This document shows positions 33,793 to 42,840 of a stretch of 64,000 bases of DNA, piece by piece. Positions within the stretch are counted from its first letter, which is position 1; every line of letters starts with the position of its first letter. Source of the stretch: Clostridium akagii DSM 12554 (GTDB taxonomy: Bacteria; Bacillota; Clostridia; Clostridiales; Clostridiaceae); assembly GCF_000686725.1 (NCBI RefSeq), contig NZ_JMLK01000007.1:124001-188000 (forward strand), written 5' to 3'. The position numbers were made by a program, and so were the translations under genes. The notes under the pieces are model-generated. The model saw nothing but the letters and a program-made list of their open reading frames with translations, was not told the DNA's origin and searched no databases.

Positions 33793-33971
33793 AAAGTTGT
33801 AAGCAGAGTTAATTATGATTAATAAGTACTCAGTGGAGAAAATGGGTGCTTTATGAATCATACGACTAAACAGGTCACAAAAAATGGAGATTACAGTTTC
33901 TATAATGATTTACCATGAGAACTACTTCAAAAAATTAAAATAAAATTATTTAATAGAAAGAAGGATACATT

Positions 33972-34826
33972 ATGAAAATAGTAAAGCAGCAGTTGCTAAC
34001 AGGTGAAAGAGCATTGTTTAAAAGTCAGGATTTGAAAATTTCATATTCTACATTTGCAGATGGGGAGTCACCATTGAAAGAAAGCCATGATATTGAAATA
34101 GACCACAGTATGTTTAAGTGGAAATATCCATTGTGGTACTGTAAAAATATTGTGGTAGAGGACAGTACTTTGTTTGATATGGCACGCTCAGGAATATGGT
34201 ATACAGAAAATATTACCATATCGAATAGCACCATTCAAGCACCAAAAACATTCAGGCGTGGAAAAAATATTACATTAGATCATGTTACGATGCCAAATGC
34301 TGGTGAGACTTTATGGAATTGTGACCAGATTTCCTTAAAAAATGTAACAGCAAAGGGAGACTACTTTGCTTTGAATAGTACTAATATTGTGATTGATGGT
34401 TTTGATCTTGTAGGTAATTATTCATTTGATGGAGGGAAAAACATTGAAATACATAATGCGAAAATATTGTCAAAGGATGCGTTTTGGAACTGCGAAAATG
34501 TAAATGTTTATGATTCGTTTGTTTTCGGAGAATATCTTGGATGGAACTCTAAAAATCTAACTTTTGTAAACTGTACAATTGAGAGTCTGCAGGGAATGTG
34601 TTATATTGACAATCTTGTGATGAAAAATTGTACTTTGATGAACACTACATTGGCCTTTGAGTATTCAACTATAGATGTTCAGATTGACAGTTTAATTGAC
34701 AGTGTCATAAATCCTATCAGTGGTATAATCCGTGCAAAGAAGATTGGGGAAGTTATTATGGATAAAACAAAAATAAACCCAAATAAGACACAAATTATCA
34801 CGGAGGAAATGAAGGATGCAATATGA
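33972..34826 (+). CDS. DUF3737 family right-handed beta-helix protein
   Basis: Protein of 284 aa made of short repeats with pattern N-I-x-I-x-N/D-x-x-x (for example NITISNSTI, NITLDHVTM, NIEIHNAKI, NVNVYDSFV), the signature of a small right-handed beta helix. It has no signal peptide. It belongs to DUF3737, whose biochemical role is not known. It overlaps the MalY-like gene by 11 bases and is led by a MerR-type promoter, so it is co-expressed with an aminotransferase and an exporter. RBS is AAGAAGG. Confidence 0.85.
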   Translation: MKIVKQQLLTGERALFKSQDLKISYSTFADGESPLKESHDIEIDHSMFKWKYPLWYCKNIVVEDSTLFDMARSGIWYTENITISNSTIQAPKTFRRGKNITLDHVTMPNAGETLWNCDQISLKNVTAKGDYFALNSTNIVIDGFDLVGNYSFDGGKNIEIHNAKILSKDAFWNCENVNVYDSFVFGEYLGWNSKNLTFVNCTIESLQGMCYIDNLVMKNCTLMNTTLAFEYSTIDVQIDSLIDSVINPISGIIRAKKIGEVIMDKTKINPNKTQIITEEMKDAI

Positions 34827-36039
34827 TTTTTCAAATTTAAATGACAGACGTCACACCAATTCCTTAAAATGGGATGTAAGCGAGGGTGAACTGCCTATGT
34901 GGGTGGCGGACATGGACTTTAAGACTGCACCAGAAATCATTGAGGCACTTCAAGAAAAAGTAGGAAAAGGTATATTTGGATATACGATCGTACCAGATGA
35001 ATGGTACGAAGCAATCAGCGGTTGGTGGCAAAGACGTCACAAGTTTAAAATAGAAAGGGAATGGCTGATTTTTTGTACGGGTGTGGTTCCTGCTATCTCT
35101 AGTGCGGTGAGGAAGATGACAACAGTAGGAGAAAATGTGTTGGTGCAAACACCTGTTTACAATATTTTTTTTAACTCTATTGTGAACAATGGAAGAAATA
35201 TTGTGGAAAATAAACTATTGTATGACGGAAAAGAATACAATATAGATTTTGTGGATTTGGAGAAAAAGCTGGCTAATCCACAGACAACTATGATGGTAAT
35301 CTGTAATCCGCATAACCCTGTAGGAAAGATATGGGACAAGGAAACACTGGAAAGAATAGGAGAACTATGCTGGCAATATCATGTACTTGCCCTTTCTGAT
35401 GAAATTCATTGTGACCTTACAAATATGAATTACAATTATATTCCATTTGCCTCAGTTTCTGAAAAATGTGCTAAAAACAGCATTACCTGCATTGCTCCAA
35501 CAAAAGCTTTTAATATTGCAGGGTTGCAGACAGCTGCAGTAATGATTCCAAATGAAGTTATTAGGCACAAAATGAATCGAGGATTGAATACTGACGAGGT
35601 TGCTGAACCTAATGCATTTGCTATTGAAGCGGCAATTGTCGCGTTTACTTTCGGAGAAGCATGGCTAAATCAATTGCGGCTTTATTTGGAAGAAAATAAA
35701 ACGATAGTAAGGGCATTTATAAATTCACAATTGCCGGAATTATATATAGTGCAGTCCCATGCAACTTATTTGCTATGGATAGACTGTAGCCGTGTTATAC
35801 AAGATACCACATGTTTGTGCCAGTTTATACGCAGGGAAACCGGCCTTTACCTTTCTGAAGGTGGAGTATATGGAGAAAACGGAAAGAGTTTTATTAGAAT
35901 GAATCTAGCATGCCCAAAGGAGCGCTTGCTAGATGGATTACAGCGTCTAAACAATGGTATTGGGTTATATGAAAAATCAAAAAAAATTAGGGCTCTTGGA
36001 AGTAAGATAAAAGAAAGGAAGGTACATTTTTGTGACTAA
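34816..36039 (+). CDS. MalY/PatB-type PLP aminotransferase (C-S lyase)
   Basis: Fold-type I PLP enzyme of 407 aa. The segment LPMWVADMDFKTAPEI is typical of MalY/PatB, and NPHNPVGK, LSDEIHCDL and the Schiff-base lysine in APTKAFNIAGLQ are all present. Family members cleave cystathionine or cysteine conjugates to a thiol, pyruvate and ammonia. In a quinone/electrophile cluster it may break down cysteine S-conjugates. It overlaps both neighbours and is translated from ATG 34816 behind GGAGG. The C-terminus is about 15 residues longer than usual and lysine-rich. Confidence 0.87.
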   Translation: MQYDFSNLNDRRHTNSLKWDVSEGELPMWVADMDFKTAPEIIEALQEKVGKGIFGYTIVPDEWYEAISGWWQRRHKFKIEREWLIFCTGVVPAISSAVRKMTTVGENVLVQTPVYNIFFNSIVNNGRNIVENKLLYDGKEYNIDFVDLEKKLANPQTTMMVICNPHNPVGKIWDKETLERIGELCWQYHVLALSDEIHCDLTNMNYNYIPFASVSEKCAKNSITCIAPTKAFNIAGLQTAAVMIPNEVIRHKMNRGLNTDEVAEPNAFAIEAAIVAFTFGEAWLNQLRLYLEENKTIVRAFINSQLPELYIVQSHATYLLWIDCSRVIQDTTCLCQFIRRETGLYLSEGGVYGENGKSFIRMNLACPKERLLDGLQRLNNGIGLYEKSKKIRALGSKIKERKVHFCD

Positions 36040-37183
36040 ACGAAACAATGTATATATATTTATACTAACTTTTGGGGTTTTCGCTATCATAAACACTGAA
36101 ATGGGCGTTGTTGGGATACTTCCTTTGATTGCTAAAAGTTTTCATATCAGTGTATCTCAATCAGGGCTGCTCGTTAGTCTCTTTGCATTAGGTGTCGCTA
36201 TAGCTGGGCCAACAATGCCACTATTATTCTCTGGTATAAATCGAAAAAAGGTAATGTTACTTGTACTAAGTGTTTTTATTTTGGGTAATATTATCTCAGC
36301 ATTCACAACAAATTTTATAGTTCTATTAATTGCTCGTGTGATTCCGGCTTTTTTTCAGCCAATTTATTGCTCATTGGCTTTTACAGTAGCGGCTGCTTCT
36401 GCTGATAGTAGGGAAGAAGCTACAAAGGCTGTTTCTAAGGTAATTATGGGGGTATCTGCTGGAATGGTACTTGGTGTACCGATTACTAGTTTTATTGCAA
36501 GTGTAACCTCTTTAAGAGTAGCAATGTTGTTTTTTGCTTTGGTAAATATTATAGCGCTTATTGCTACACTTATATTTGTACCATCTATGCCTGTTAATTC
36601 AAGACTTTCTTATGGAGCACAAATAAGTGTGTTAAAAAAATCAATTACCTGGCTTTCAATCGCAGCTGTTATTTTATTAAATGGAGCAGTATTCGGGGTT
36701 TATAGTTATCTTTCTGAATATCTTGGGACTGTTACAAATATTTCTTATAAAATAATCAGTTTAATACTCCTAATATATGGGGTTGCGAATATTGTTGGAA
36801 ACATTATTGCAGGAAAGCTACTTGTTAAAGATGCTAGAAAATTTGTTGCTTTTTTCCCTTTTGCATTAGGAGTAGTTTACATCATATTATTCTTAATGGG
36901 ACAATTCACTGTACCCATGGTCTTAATAACTTTGTTTTGGGGAATATTAGCTGGTGCAGGGGCTAATATTAATCAATATTGGATTGCATCTGCAGCTCCG
37001 GAGGCTCCTGATTTTGCTAATGGATTATTTTTAACATCGGCTAACTTAGGAACAACAATTGGTACAACTATATGTGGATTATTTATATCAGGAATAGGTA
37101 CAAAATACGTAGTATTAGGCGGATTGCCGTTTATAATATTGAGTTTGATATTTATTTTACTAAGAAATAATAAAAGTAAATGA
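36032..37183 (+). CDS. MFS transporter, AraJ/DHA1 type
   Basis: Twelve-helix major facilitator of 383 aa beginning at GTG 36032, 8 bases inside the end of the aminotransferase gene. The helix 2-3 loop SGINRKK stands in place of the classical GRxxDRxGRR, and the helix 5 segment GVSAGMVLGVPITSFI resembles motif C of drug or sugar exporters. It probably exports a product or toxin linked to the MalY-like enzyme. Regulation should follow the MerR-type promoter at 33762. AAGGAAGG serves as RBS. Confidence 0.87.
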   Translation: MTKRNNVYIFILTFGVFAIINTEMGVVGILPLIAKSFHISVSQSGLLVSLFALGVAIAGPTMPLLFSGINRKKVMLLVLSVFILGNIISAFTTNFIVLLIARVIPAFFQPIYCSLAFTVAAASADSREEATKAVSKVIMGVSAGMVLGVPITSFIASVTSLRVAMLFFALVNIIALIATLIFVPSMPVNSRLSYGAQISVLKKSITWLSIAAVILLNGAVFGVYSYLSEYLGTVTNISYKIISLILLIYGVANIVGNIIAGKLLVKDARKFVAFFPFALGVVYIILFLMGQFTVPMVLITLFWGILAGAGANINQYWIASAAPEAPDFANGLFLTSANLGTTIGTTICGLFISGIGTKYVVLGGLPFIILSLIFILLRNNKSK

Positions 37184-37213
37184 TTATAAATTTTAATATA
37201 GGAGAAATTTATT

Positions 37214-37762
37214 ATGAGAAAAATAATTGTGTTGTTATTTACGCTAATAATGGGCATATCTCTTTCTGCCTGTGGAAACAAGAATGATTTCTCTAGCAAT
37301 ACTCCTTCGCTACAATCCGGCAAAACAGACAAGAACAGTAAAAATGTGCAAAAAAGCACAGTGCCTAAGAAAACATCTTCAACAATGGAGAGTGTTTCTG
37401 CTCAGGGTGCCAGAGTTAAGCTGACATTTGATGGTAAAGAAGTTATGGTGAAAATGTATGACAATCCCAGCAGCCGAGATTTGTTGGCGCAGCTTCCGTT
37501 AACATTAAACTTTAAAGACTATGCAGGTGTAGAGAAAATTGCATATCCTTCAAAGCCAATAACAACAAAAGATGCAGCGTCTGGTGCTGATCCTAAGCTA
37601 GGTGATTTAGCGCTATACTCGCCTTGGGGGAATCTTGTAATTTACTACGGAGACAGCGATTATGCCGACGGATTGATTATACTGGGTCACATTGAATCTG
37701 GTATAGAACAAGTAGGTGTTATGAACAAAGATTTTACCGTTAAAATTGAAAGAATGGATTGA
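37214..37762 (+). CDS. Cyclophilin-like lipoprotein
   Basis: Lipoprotein of 182 aa. The signal peptide ends LSACG with the lipid-bearing C20. A Ser/Lys-rich linker (about 21-65) is followed by a cyclophilin-like beta-barrel domain: VKLTFDGKEVMVKMYDN, DLLAQLPLTLNFKDYAG and GDLALYSPWGNLVIYYGD are characteristic of the small Cyclophil_like family found with oxidoreductases. It should be anchored on the outer face of the membrane. Its function is unknown; the gene ends the DUF3737 operon. Confidence 0.85.
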   Translation: MRKIIVLLFTLIMGISLSACGNKNDFSSNTPSLQSGKTDKNSKNVQKSTVPKKTSSTMESVSAQGARVKLTFDGKEVMVKMYDNPSSRDLLAQLPLTLNFKDYAGVEKIAYPSKPITTKDAASGADPKLGDLALYSPWGNLVIYYGDSDYADGLIILGHIESGIEQVGVMNKDFTVKIERMD

Positions 37763-37807
37763 TAGAAAACACAGCTCAATATTTTTTTAATTTTTTGAAA
37801 TAAGGTA

Positions 37808-37838
37808 TTGACATATAGTTGACTCTAACCTTTATGAT
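37808..37838 (+). promoter_or_regulatory. MerR-type promoter (19-bp spacer) of the alcohol dehydrogenase
   Basis: TTGACA (37808-37813) and TATGAT (37833-37838) are 19 bases apart with the core TATAGTTGACTCTA. The sequence is a duplicate of 33762-33792 and its flanks (TTTTTTGAAATAAGGTATTGAC leads both). Confidence 0.7.
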
Positions 37839-37957
37839 AGAGCTGTTAGTAGAGTTAAGTATCATTAACAAGTATTAAGTTAAGAAAAGTGTGCTTAATC
37901 AAATGAACATATAATAACCAAATCAAAATAAAATGATAATATAAGGAGGAATAAACA

Positions 37958-39124
37958 ATGTTAGGAAATTTTAGTTATTGTAACCCAACTAAATTATATT
38001 TTGGAGAGGATGCCATGAGCAATCTTTCAGAGGAATTAAAGAATTATGGCAACAAAATTCTTCTCGTATATGGAGGAGGATCCATTAAGAAAAATGGAAT
38101 ATACAATAATGTAATTACAATTTTAAATGAGTGTGGAAAACAAGTGACAGAGCTTTCAGGTATTATGTCAAATCCTAAACTAGAAAAGTTATATGAGGGA
38201 ATTTCGCTGGCTCGTGAAAAAAACATTGATTTTATATTAGCAGTTGGTGGAGGTTCAGTTGTTGACTATTCAAAGGCATTATCCGCATCTGTTCACTGCA
38301 TAGAAGATCCATGGGAGAAATTTTATCTTAGAATGGAAGATCCTGATAATGAGGCTGTTCCTATAGGAGTAATTCTTACGATGGTAGGAACAGGAAGTGA
38401 GATGAATGGTGGTGCAGTTATTACCAATACAAAAGATAAGTTAAAGATTGGTAAGGTATTTAATGAGAAGGTATTTCCTAAATTTTCTATAATGAATCCA
38501 AAGGTTACCTATACTCTTCCAAGATACCAAATGGTAGCAGGCTTTTTCGATATTATGTCACATATTTTAGAACAGTATTTTTCAAATACAGATGATAATA
38601 CTTCTGATTATGTAATGGAAGGATTGCTTAAATCATTAATTCACAGTTCACTGATTGCTGTAGAAAATCCAGAGGACTATGAGGCAAGAAGTAACATTAT
38701 GTGGATTGGTACATGGGCATTGAATACCTTTGTAGCAAAGGGAAAAGCAACAGACTGGATGGTACACATGATAGGACAGCAAGTAGGTGCCTATACAAAT
38801 GCAACTCATGGCATGACTTTGTCAGCAGTATCTATGCCATATTACAGATTTATCATGCAGGATGGACTTGGTAAATTCAAGAGATATGCAATCAATGTAT
38901 GGAACGTAAATCCAGATGGTAAAACTGATGAGCAGGTTGCAAATGAAGGTCTTCATGCAATGGAAGAGTATATGAATAAATTAGAACTTGTAATGAAAAT
39001 CAGTGAGATAGGTGTAAAAAAAGATATGATTGCTGATTTAGCTAAATCAATCTATATTCTTTCTGGTGGCTATCGTGTGCTAACCGCAGAGGAAATCGAG
39101 ACGATATTAAAACAATGTATGTAA
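37958..39124 (+). CDS. Iron-containing alcohol dehydrogenase (YqhD/BdhA type)
   Basis: Group III alcohol dehydrogenase of 388 aa that reduces aldehydes, probably with NADPH. The N-terminal dinucleotide fold shows VYGGGSIKKNG and AVGGGSVVDYSKA. The metal site includes the Asp and His of FFDIMSHILEQ and the later histidines in MVHMIGQ and ATHGMTLSA. It resembles the butanol dehydrogenases of clostridia and aldehyde-detoxifying YqhD. It is preceded by a MerR-type promoter and followed by its own terminator. AAGGAGG is the RBS. Confidence 0.9.
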   Translation: MLGNFSYCNPTKLYFGEDAMSNLSEELKNYGNKILLVYGGGSIKKNGIYNNVITILNECGKQVTELSGIMSNPKLEKLYEGISLAREKNIDFILAVGGGSVVDYSKALSASVHCIEDPWEKFYLRMEDPDNEAVPIGVILTMVGTGSEMNGGAVITNTKDKLKIGKVFNEKVFPKFSIMNPKVTYTLPRYQMVAGFFDIMSHILEQYFSNTDDNTSDYVMEGLLKSLIHSSLIAVENPEDYEARSNIMWIGTWALNTFVAKGKATDWMVHMIGQQVGAYTNATHGMTLSAVSMPYYRFIMQDGLGKFKRYAINVWNVNPDGKTDEQVANEGLHAMEEYMNKLELVMKISEIGVKKDMIADLAKSIYILSGGYRVLTAEEIETILKQCM

Positions 39125-39150
39125 AGAAGGTTGATTATAAATAGTTTATG

Positions 39151-39182
39151 TTCCCTCAAATTTTAGATTTGAGGGAATTTTT
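39151..39182 (+). terminator. Terminator of the alcohol dehydrogenase gene
   Basis: TTCCCTCAAAT (39151-39161) pairs perfectly with ATTTGAGGGAA (39167-39177), followed by five T. Confidence 0.88.
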
Positions 39183-39252
39183 GCGTTAGGAGTAGAAGTT
39201 ATCTCCTTTTGCAGGAATTCACCCTGTGTATTATCATTAAGGTACCTGGGGT

Positions 39253-39434
39253 ATAGTAATAAAGGTGTTTAACAATGAGCTATATTTTTGTGTAAATGAA
39301 AAAGTTTATGCTCTTGAATTGCGTTCAGCACATGTTACTTCATCAAAGAGCTTTGATCTTGCGATGATTCTCAAAGTTCCTAAAGAGCGCTACATACCAC
39401 ATATGAATCACCCATGAAGGAAAGCATCATTCTT
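39253..39434 (+). mobile_element. Transposase C-terminal remnant (possibly ISNCY-type)
   Basis: The frame reads ELYFCVNEKVYALELR and, further on, KVPKERYIPHMNHP, then a TGA where a Trp codon would give HPWRKASF. This matches my memory of the C-terminus of integrase-type ISNCY transposases (IPPMxHPWRxxSF), so one substitution has made the stop. Only about 60 codons survive and no terminal inverted repeat is visible. The histidine kinase copy begins within the last codons, so the remnant marks a rearrangement junction. Confidence 0.4.
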
Positions 39435-39969
39435 TCAATTTTCATAGGATATTTCATGAGAAAAGGATGCTAAAACATATTGATAACATTACTAAAATAG
39501 CTGAAAATATTAGCATTAATAATCTTAAGGAAAAAATAGATATAATCAGCCTGTTGTTGATGAAAGCAGTCTCATTGCTAAAAACAAGGTTATAAGTAGC
39601 GAGCAAAATGATGTAGCAAAAAATTTTGCGGATTATAATACAATAAAACAAATGCTAAGAATTTCTATTGAGAATAGTATTAAATTTACTCCAGAGCAGG
39701 GGAAAATAGTTATAAATTCTGTAGTACAAAATAAATCTGTAGAGATAATGATAAGTGATACTGGTATTGGAATACCAAAAGAAGAAATAGAAAATGTTTT
39801 TGATAGATTTTACACTGTAGATAAATCTGTAGCAAAGGAAAAAACTGGTACGGGACTGGGACTGTCCATTGCAAAGCAAATTTCGGATCTACATGGTGGA
39901 AATATAGAACTTACCAGTGAAGACGGAAATGGAACTAAGGTAAGTGTTAAATTAAATCTCATTTCATAA
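39429..39969 (+). pseudogene. Truncated copy of the histidine kinase gene at 24968-26347
   Basis: The DNA from 39429 matches 25491 onward, through the second membrane segment and HAMP, loses the HisKA region including the phosphoacceptor His, then resumes at GAAAGCAGTCTCATTGC (as at 25939) and continues to the last codon with over 90 percent identity. There are frameshifts in the first part and only the HATPase end (from 39652) is an open frame. Without H-box and sensor it cannot act as a normal kinase. The regulator gene was not copied. Confidence 0.85.
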
Positions 39970-40006
39970 ATAAAGTGACGATAATCTAAGAGCTAGAGAG
40001 ATATAA

Positions 40007-40215
40007 ACAGTATTCACATTTGGATATGGACTAAGTTATACAAGATTTGAATATAGCAGTCATGAAGTTGATAGGAAGAATTTTGTAAATAAAGATGGAA
40101 ATTGGGCATTAACGAACGGTATATGTTTTATATGCTGAATTAGTTGGTCAGGGGTTAAAATACCTTCTGACGCACCACGTAAACTATGTGAAATCAATTT
40201 TTTACATGGTTTTTG
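40007..40215 (+). pseudogene. GH3 beta-glucosidase C-terminal remnant
   Basis: The frame around 40010-40138 encodes VFTFGYGLSYTRFEYS, the highly conserved FGYGLSYT motif that opens the last domain of GH3 glucosidases, followed by DRKNFVNKDGNW. Another frame slightly later gives SGVKIPSDAPRKLCEINFL, similar to the next conserved segment. The catalytic domains are absent and the frame is broken by TGA at about 40137. It is a relic of a lost glucosidase gene. Confidence 0.6.
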
Positions 40216-40294
40216 TAAATTTGTTTAACCTTTAGAAGATTTGTAAAGTAAAAAACAGGTATCTATTTGATTTGGATACAAATATGTAGTGTAA

Positions 40295-40393
40295 TGTGTA
40301 CAATTGTGGACAAGTGTTAAATTTGTAGATATCATTTTGTCTATTAATTATAATTAAAATGAAACACGATAGCAGAGAGTTTATCTGCTGAAA
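40295..40393 (+). promoter_or_regulatory. Promoter/operator region of the MMPL gene (copy A of a repeat)
   Basis: TGTACAATTGTGGACA is a TetR/MarR-like near-palindrome, followed by TTATAATTAAAAT, a plausible -10. About 100 bases, including GATAGCAGAGAGTTT, recur at 42741-42840 beyond the MMPL gene. The remainder of 39970-40448 holds only the GH3 remnant. Confidence 0.55.
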
Positions 40394-40448
40394 ATGAAGT
40401 GGTTGCTGGAATTATGAATAATAAAATTAGTTCACAAGGAGGATATTT

Positions 40449-42647
40449 ATGGCAAAATCATTATACAAATTAGGTGGGTGGATTTATAAAAGACCTAAAA
40501 GAGTTATTTTAGCATGGGTATTGTTTATAATAACATTAGCCGCTGTAACTTTAAGTGTAGGTATGAAATTTAGTGATAGTTTTTCTATTCCAGGTAGTAA
40601 ATCTGAAAAAGCAGGTAAAATGTTAGAAAAAGCTACTTCAACGAATAAAAGCACTGATACATCATCTATAAGGCTTGTTTTTAAAGTTGGGCAAGGAAAA
40701 AACTTAATGGATTCATCAGTAAAAAATGCAATAGATAAAGTAATAGCTAAAATACAAGAGGACGATAAAAAGGTTGGGACTGTAACAGATCCTTATAGGA
40801 TGGGTACTATTAGTAAGAATAAGAAAATCGCTTATGCGGATATAACATATAAAGTTAAATCAGAGAAAGTCACGCAAGAATCTAAAGATAAAGTATTAGA
40901 AGACATTAAAATTACTAGAAAAGCAGGTATTCAAACTGAATTAGGTGGAACAGTTAGTTTATCAAAAATTGAAATTGTTGGAGCTTCTGATGCAGTTGGA
41001 ATTATTGCAGCATTTGTTATTCTTGTAATTACCTTTGGGTTGTTTTTAGCAGCTGGATTACCAATGATAACAGCTGTTATAGGATTATTGTCAGGATTAA
41101 TGTGCATTTTCATATCATCAAATTTTGTAGACACACCAGTCTTTGCATTATCTTTAGCAGCCATGATTGGATTGGCTGTAGGAATTGATTATGCACTATT
41201 TATAATTTCCAGATATCGTCAAAATCTTAGTGAAGGTTATGGATTGAAAGAATCAGTTGCAAGGGCAATGGCTACGGCAGGGAGTGCAGTTGTATTTGCA
41301 GGTGCAACTGTTGTTATAGCACTTAGTGGCCTTTCATTAGTTGGAGTTCCATTTTTAAAGGTTATGGGACTAGGTGCTGCAGCTGTGGTACTACTTGTAG
41401 TAATGGTTTCACTTACAACAGTTCCAGCAGTTATAAGTATTTCTGGAAATCGTATAAGTCCAGAGCGAAAGAATAAGATTTTTACTATGATAAAATCAAA
41501 AAATAAAAAAGAAAAATCTAGTTTTTGGGGTAGCGTGGTAAGCAAATACCCCGTGATTATAGTTATTTCTGTTATAATAATCACTGCGTTATTTAGTTAC
41601 CAAGCTCTTCATTTGGATTTAGGACTTCCAGACAATGGGTCAAAACCAGTATCATCTACAGAGCGTAAAAGTTATGATATTATGGCAGAAGGTTTCGGCA
41701 AGGGTGTTAATGGAACACTCATAATTGTAGCAGATGCTTCTAAAGTAAAAGGAAACTATTTAAGAACTCTTCAAGATGTTACTAAAGAAATTAAGGGGTT
41801 ATCAAATATAAAATCTATTTCACCAGCTATTCCAGTTGGTAGTGGAAAGCTGGCAATGATAAATATAATTCCTAAAAGCGGGCCAAATGATAAAGAAACT
41901 AAAGATTTGGTTAACGATATTAATAAAAAAGCAGAAAGTATTCAGAAGGATAAAAAAGTTGAAATTATGGTAACAGGTTCCACCGCAGTTAATATAGATA
42001 CGGATAATACACTCAGTAAAGCTATGCCTAAATTTATTTTAGTTATTGTTGGACTTGCTATAATTTTAATGACTTTGGTTTTCAGGTCTATATTTGTGCC
42101 TATTAAAGCTGTTTTGGGATTTATAATGACTATATTTTCAACATTAGGCTTTGGAGTTATGGTTTTGCAAGATGGACATTTATCGAGATTGTTTAATGTA
42201 GCTGCACGTGAACCTGTATTATGTTTCTTACCTATACTAGTTACAGGAATTTTATTTGGATTAGCAATGGATTATGAGGTGTTTTTGGTAAGCCGCATGC
42301 GAGAGGAGTTTATAAAAACAGGTAATGCAAAGGAAGCTGTTATTTTAGGAATAAAACATAGTGGTGTAGTAGTAGCTGCAGCAGCACTAATAATGACTTC
42401 GGTTTTTTTAGGATTTGCTTTTAATGTGGATGCTAATGTTAAATCTATGGGAATTACGCTTGCCTTCGGAGTTCTGTTTGATGCATTTATTGTGAGAATG
42501 ACATTTGTCCCAGCAGTTATGCTATTGCTAGGGGAAAAAGCTTGGTATATGCCAAAGTGGTTGGATAAAATTCTTCCTAGAATTGATATTGATGGACAAG
42601 GTATAATGAATCAAGATGAAGTTGAAGATGAAGAAAGGGTTGGCTAA
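40449..42647 (+). CDS. MMPL/RND-family exporter
   Basis: Membrane exporter of 732 aa with two homologous halves. Each half has one N-terminal helix, an external domain of about 140 residues and five to six helices. The family motifs GIDYALFIISRYRQN (first half) and AMDYEVFLVSRMREEF (second half) hold the Asp-Tyr proton-relay pair. It lacks the long mycobacterial C-terminal domain, like YdfJ or drug-related MMPL proteins of Firmicutes. It may export lipids or amphiphilic drugs. RBS is AAGGAGG. It is intact in spite of the pseudogenes on both sides, and is followed by a good terminator. Confidence 0.9.
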   Translation: MAKSLYKLGGWIYKRPKRVILAWVLFIITLAAVTLSVGMKFSDSFSIPGSKSEKAGKMLEKATSTNKSTDTSSIRLVFKVGQGKNLMDSSVKNAIDKVIAKIQEDDKKVGTVTDPYRMGTISKNKKIAYADITYKVKSEKVTQESKDKVLEDIKITRKAGIQTELGGTVSLSKIEIVGASDAVGIIAAFVILVITFGLFLAAGLPMITAVIGLLSGLMCIFISSNFVDTPVFALSLAAMIGLAVGIDYALFIISRYRQNLSEGYGLKESVARAMATAGSAVVFAGATVVIALSGLSLVGVPFLKVMGLGAAAVVLLVVMVSLTTVPAVISISGNRISPERKNKIFTMIKSKNKKEKSSFWGSVVSKYPVIIVISVIIITALFSYQALHLDLGLPDNGSKPVSSTERKSYDIMAEGFGKGVNGTLIIVADASKVKGNYLRTLQDVTKEIKGLSNIKSISPAIPVGSGKLAMINIIPKSGPNDKETKDLVNDINKKAESIQKDKKVEIMVTGSTAVNIDTDNTLSKAMPKFILVIVGLAIILMTLVFRSIFVPIKAVLGFIMTIFSTLGFGVMVLQDGHLSRLFNVAAREPVLCFLPILVTGILFGLAMDYEVFLVSRMREEFIKTGNAKEAVILGIKHSGVVVAAAALIMTSVFLGFAFNVDANVKSMGITLAFGVLFDAFIVRMTFVPAVMLLLGEKAWYMPKWLDKILPRIDIDGQGIMNQDEVEDEERVG

Positions 42648-42688
42648 AATACTTAAAGAATAATAAACACAAAATCTACAGTATTTAA

Positions 42689-42726
42689 AATTACAGTAAA
42701 AGTTATAGCTTTTACTGTAATTTTTA
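42689..42726 (+). terminator. Terminator of the MMPL gene
   Basis: AATTACAGTAAAAG (42689-42702) pairs with CTTTTACTGTAATT (42709-42722) around TTATAG, then TTTT. Confidence 0.85.
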
Positions 42727-42740
42727 CATATAGATTAATA

Positions 42741-42840
42741 TATACAATTGTGTACAATTGTTAAGTTTGTAGAAATAACTTTATTTATTCATTATAATTA
42801 AGACAAATTACGATAGTAGAGAGTTTCTCCGCTAAAAGTG
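42741..42840 (+). repeat. Copy B of the MMPL promoter region
   Basis: TACAATTGTGTACAATTGTTAAGTTTGTAGA and, later, CATTATAATTAAGACAAATTACGATAGTAGAGAGTTT (read in parts) match 40295-40393 at about 75 percent. ACAATTGT is doubled here. It now leads into a GH43 remnant, so either a promoter moved or a neighbouring gene was lost after duplication. Confidence 0.65.
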
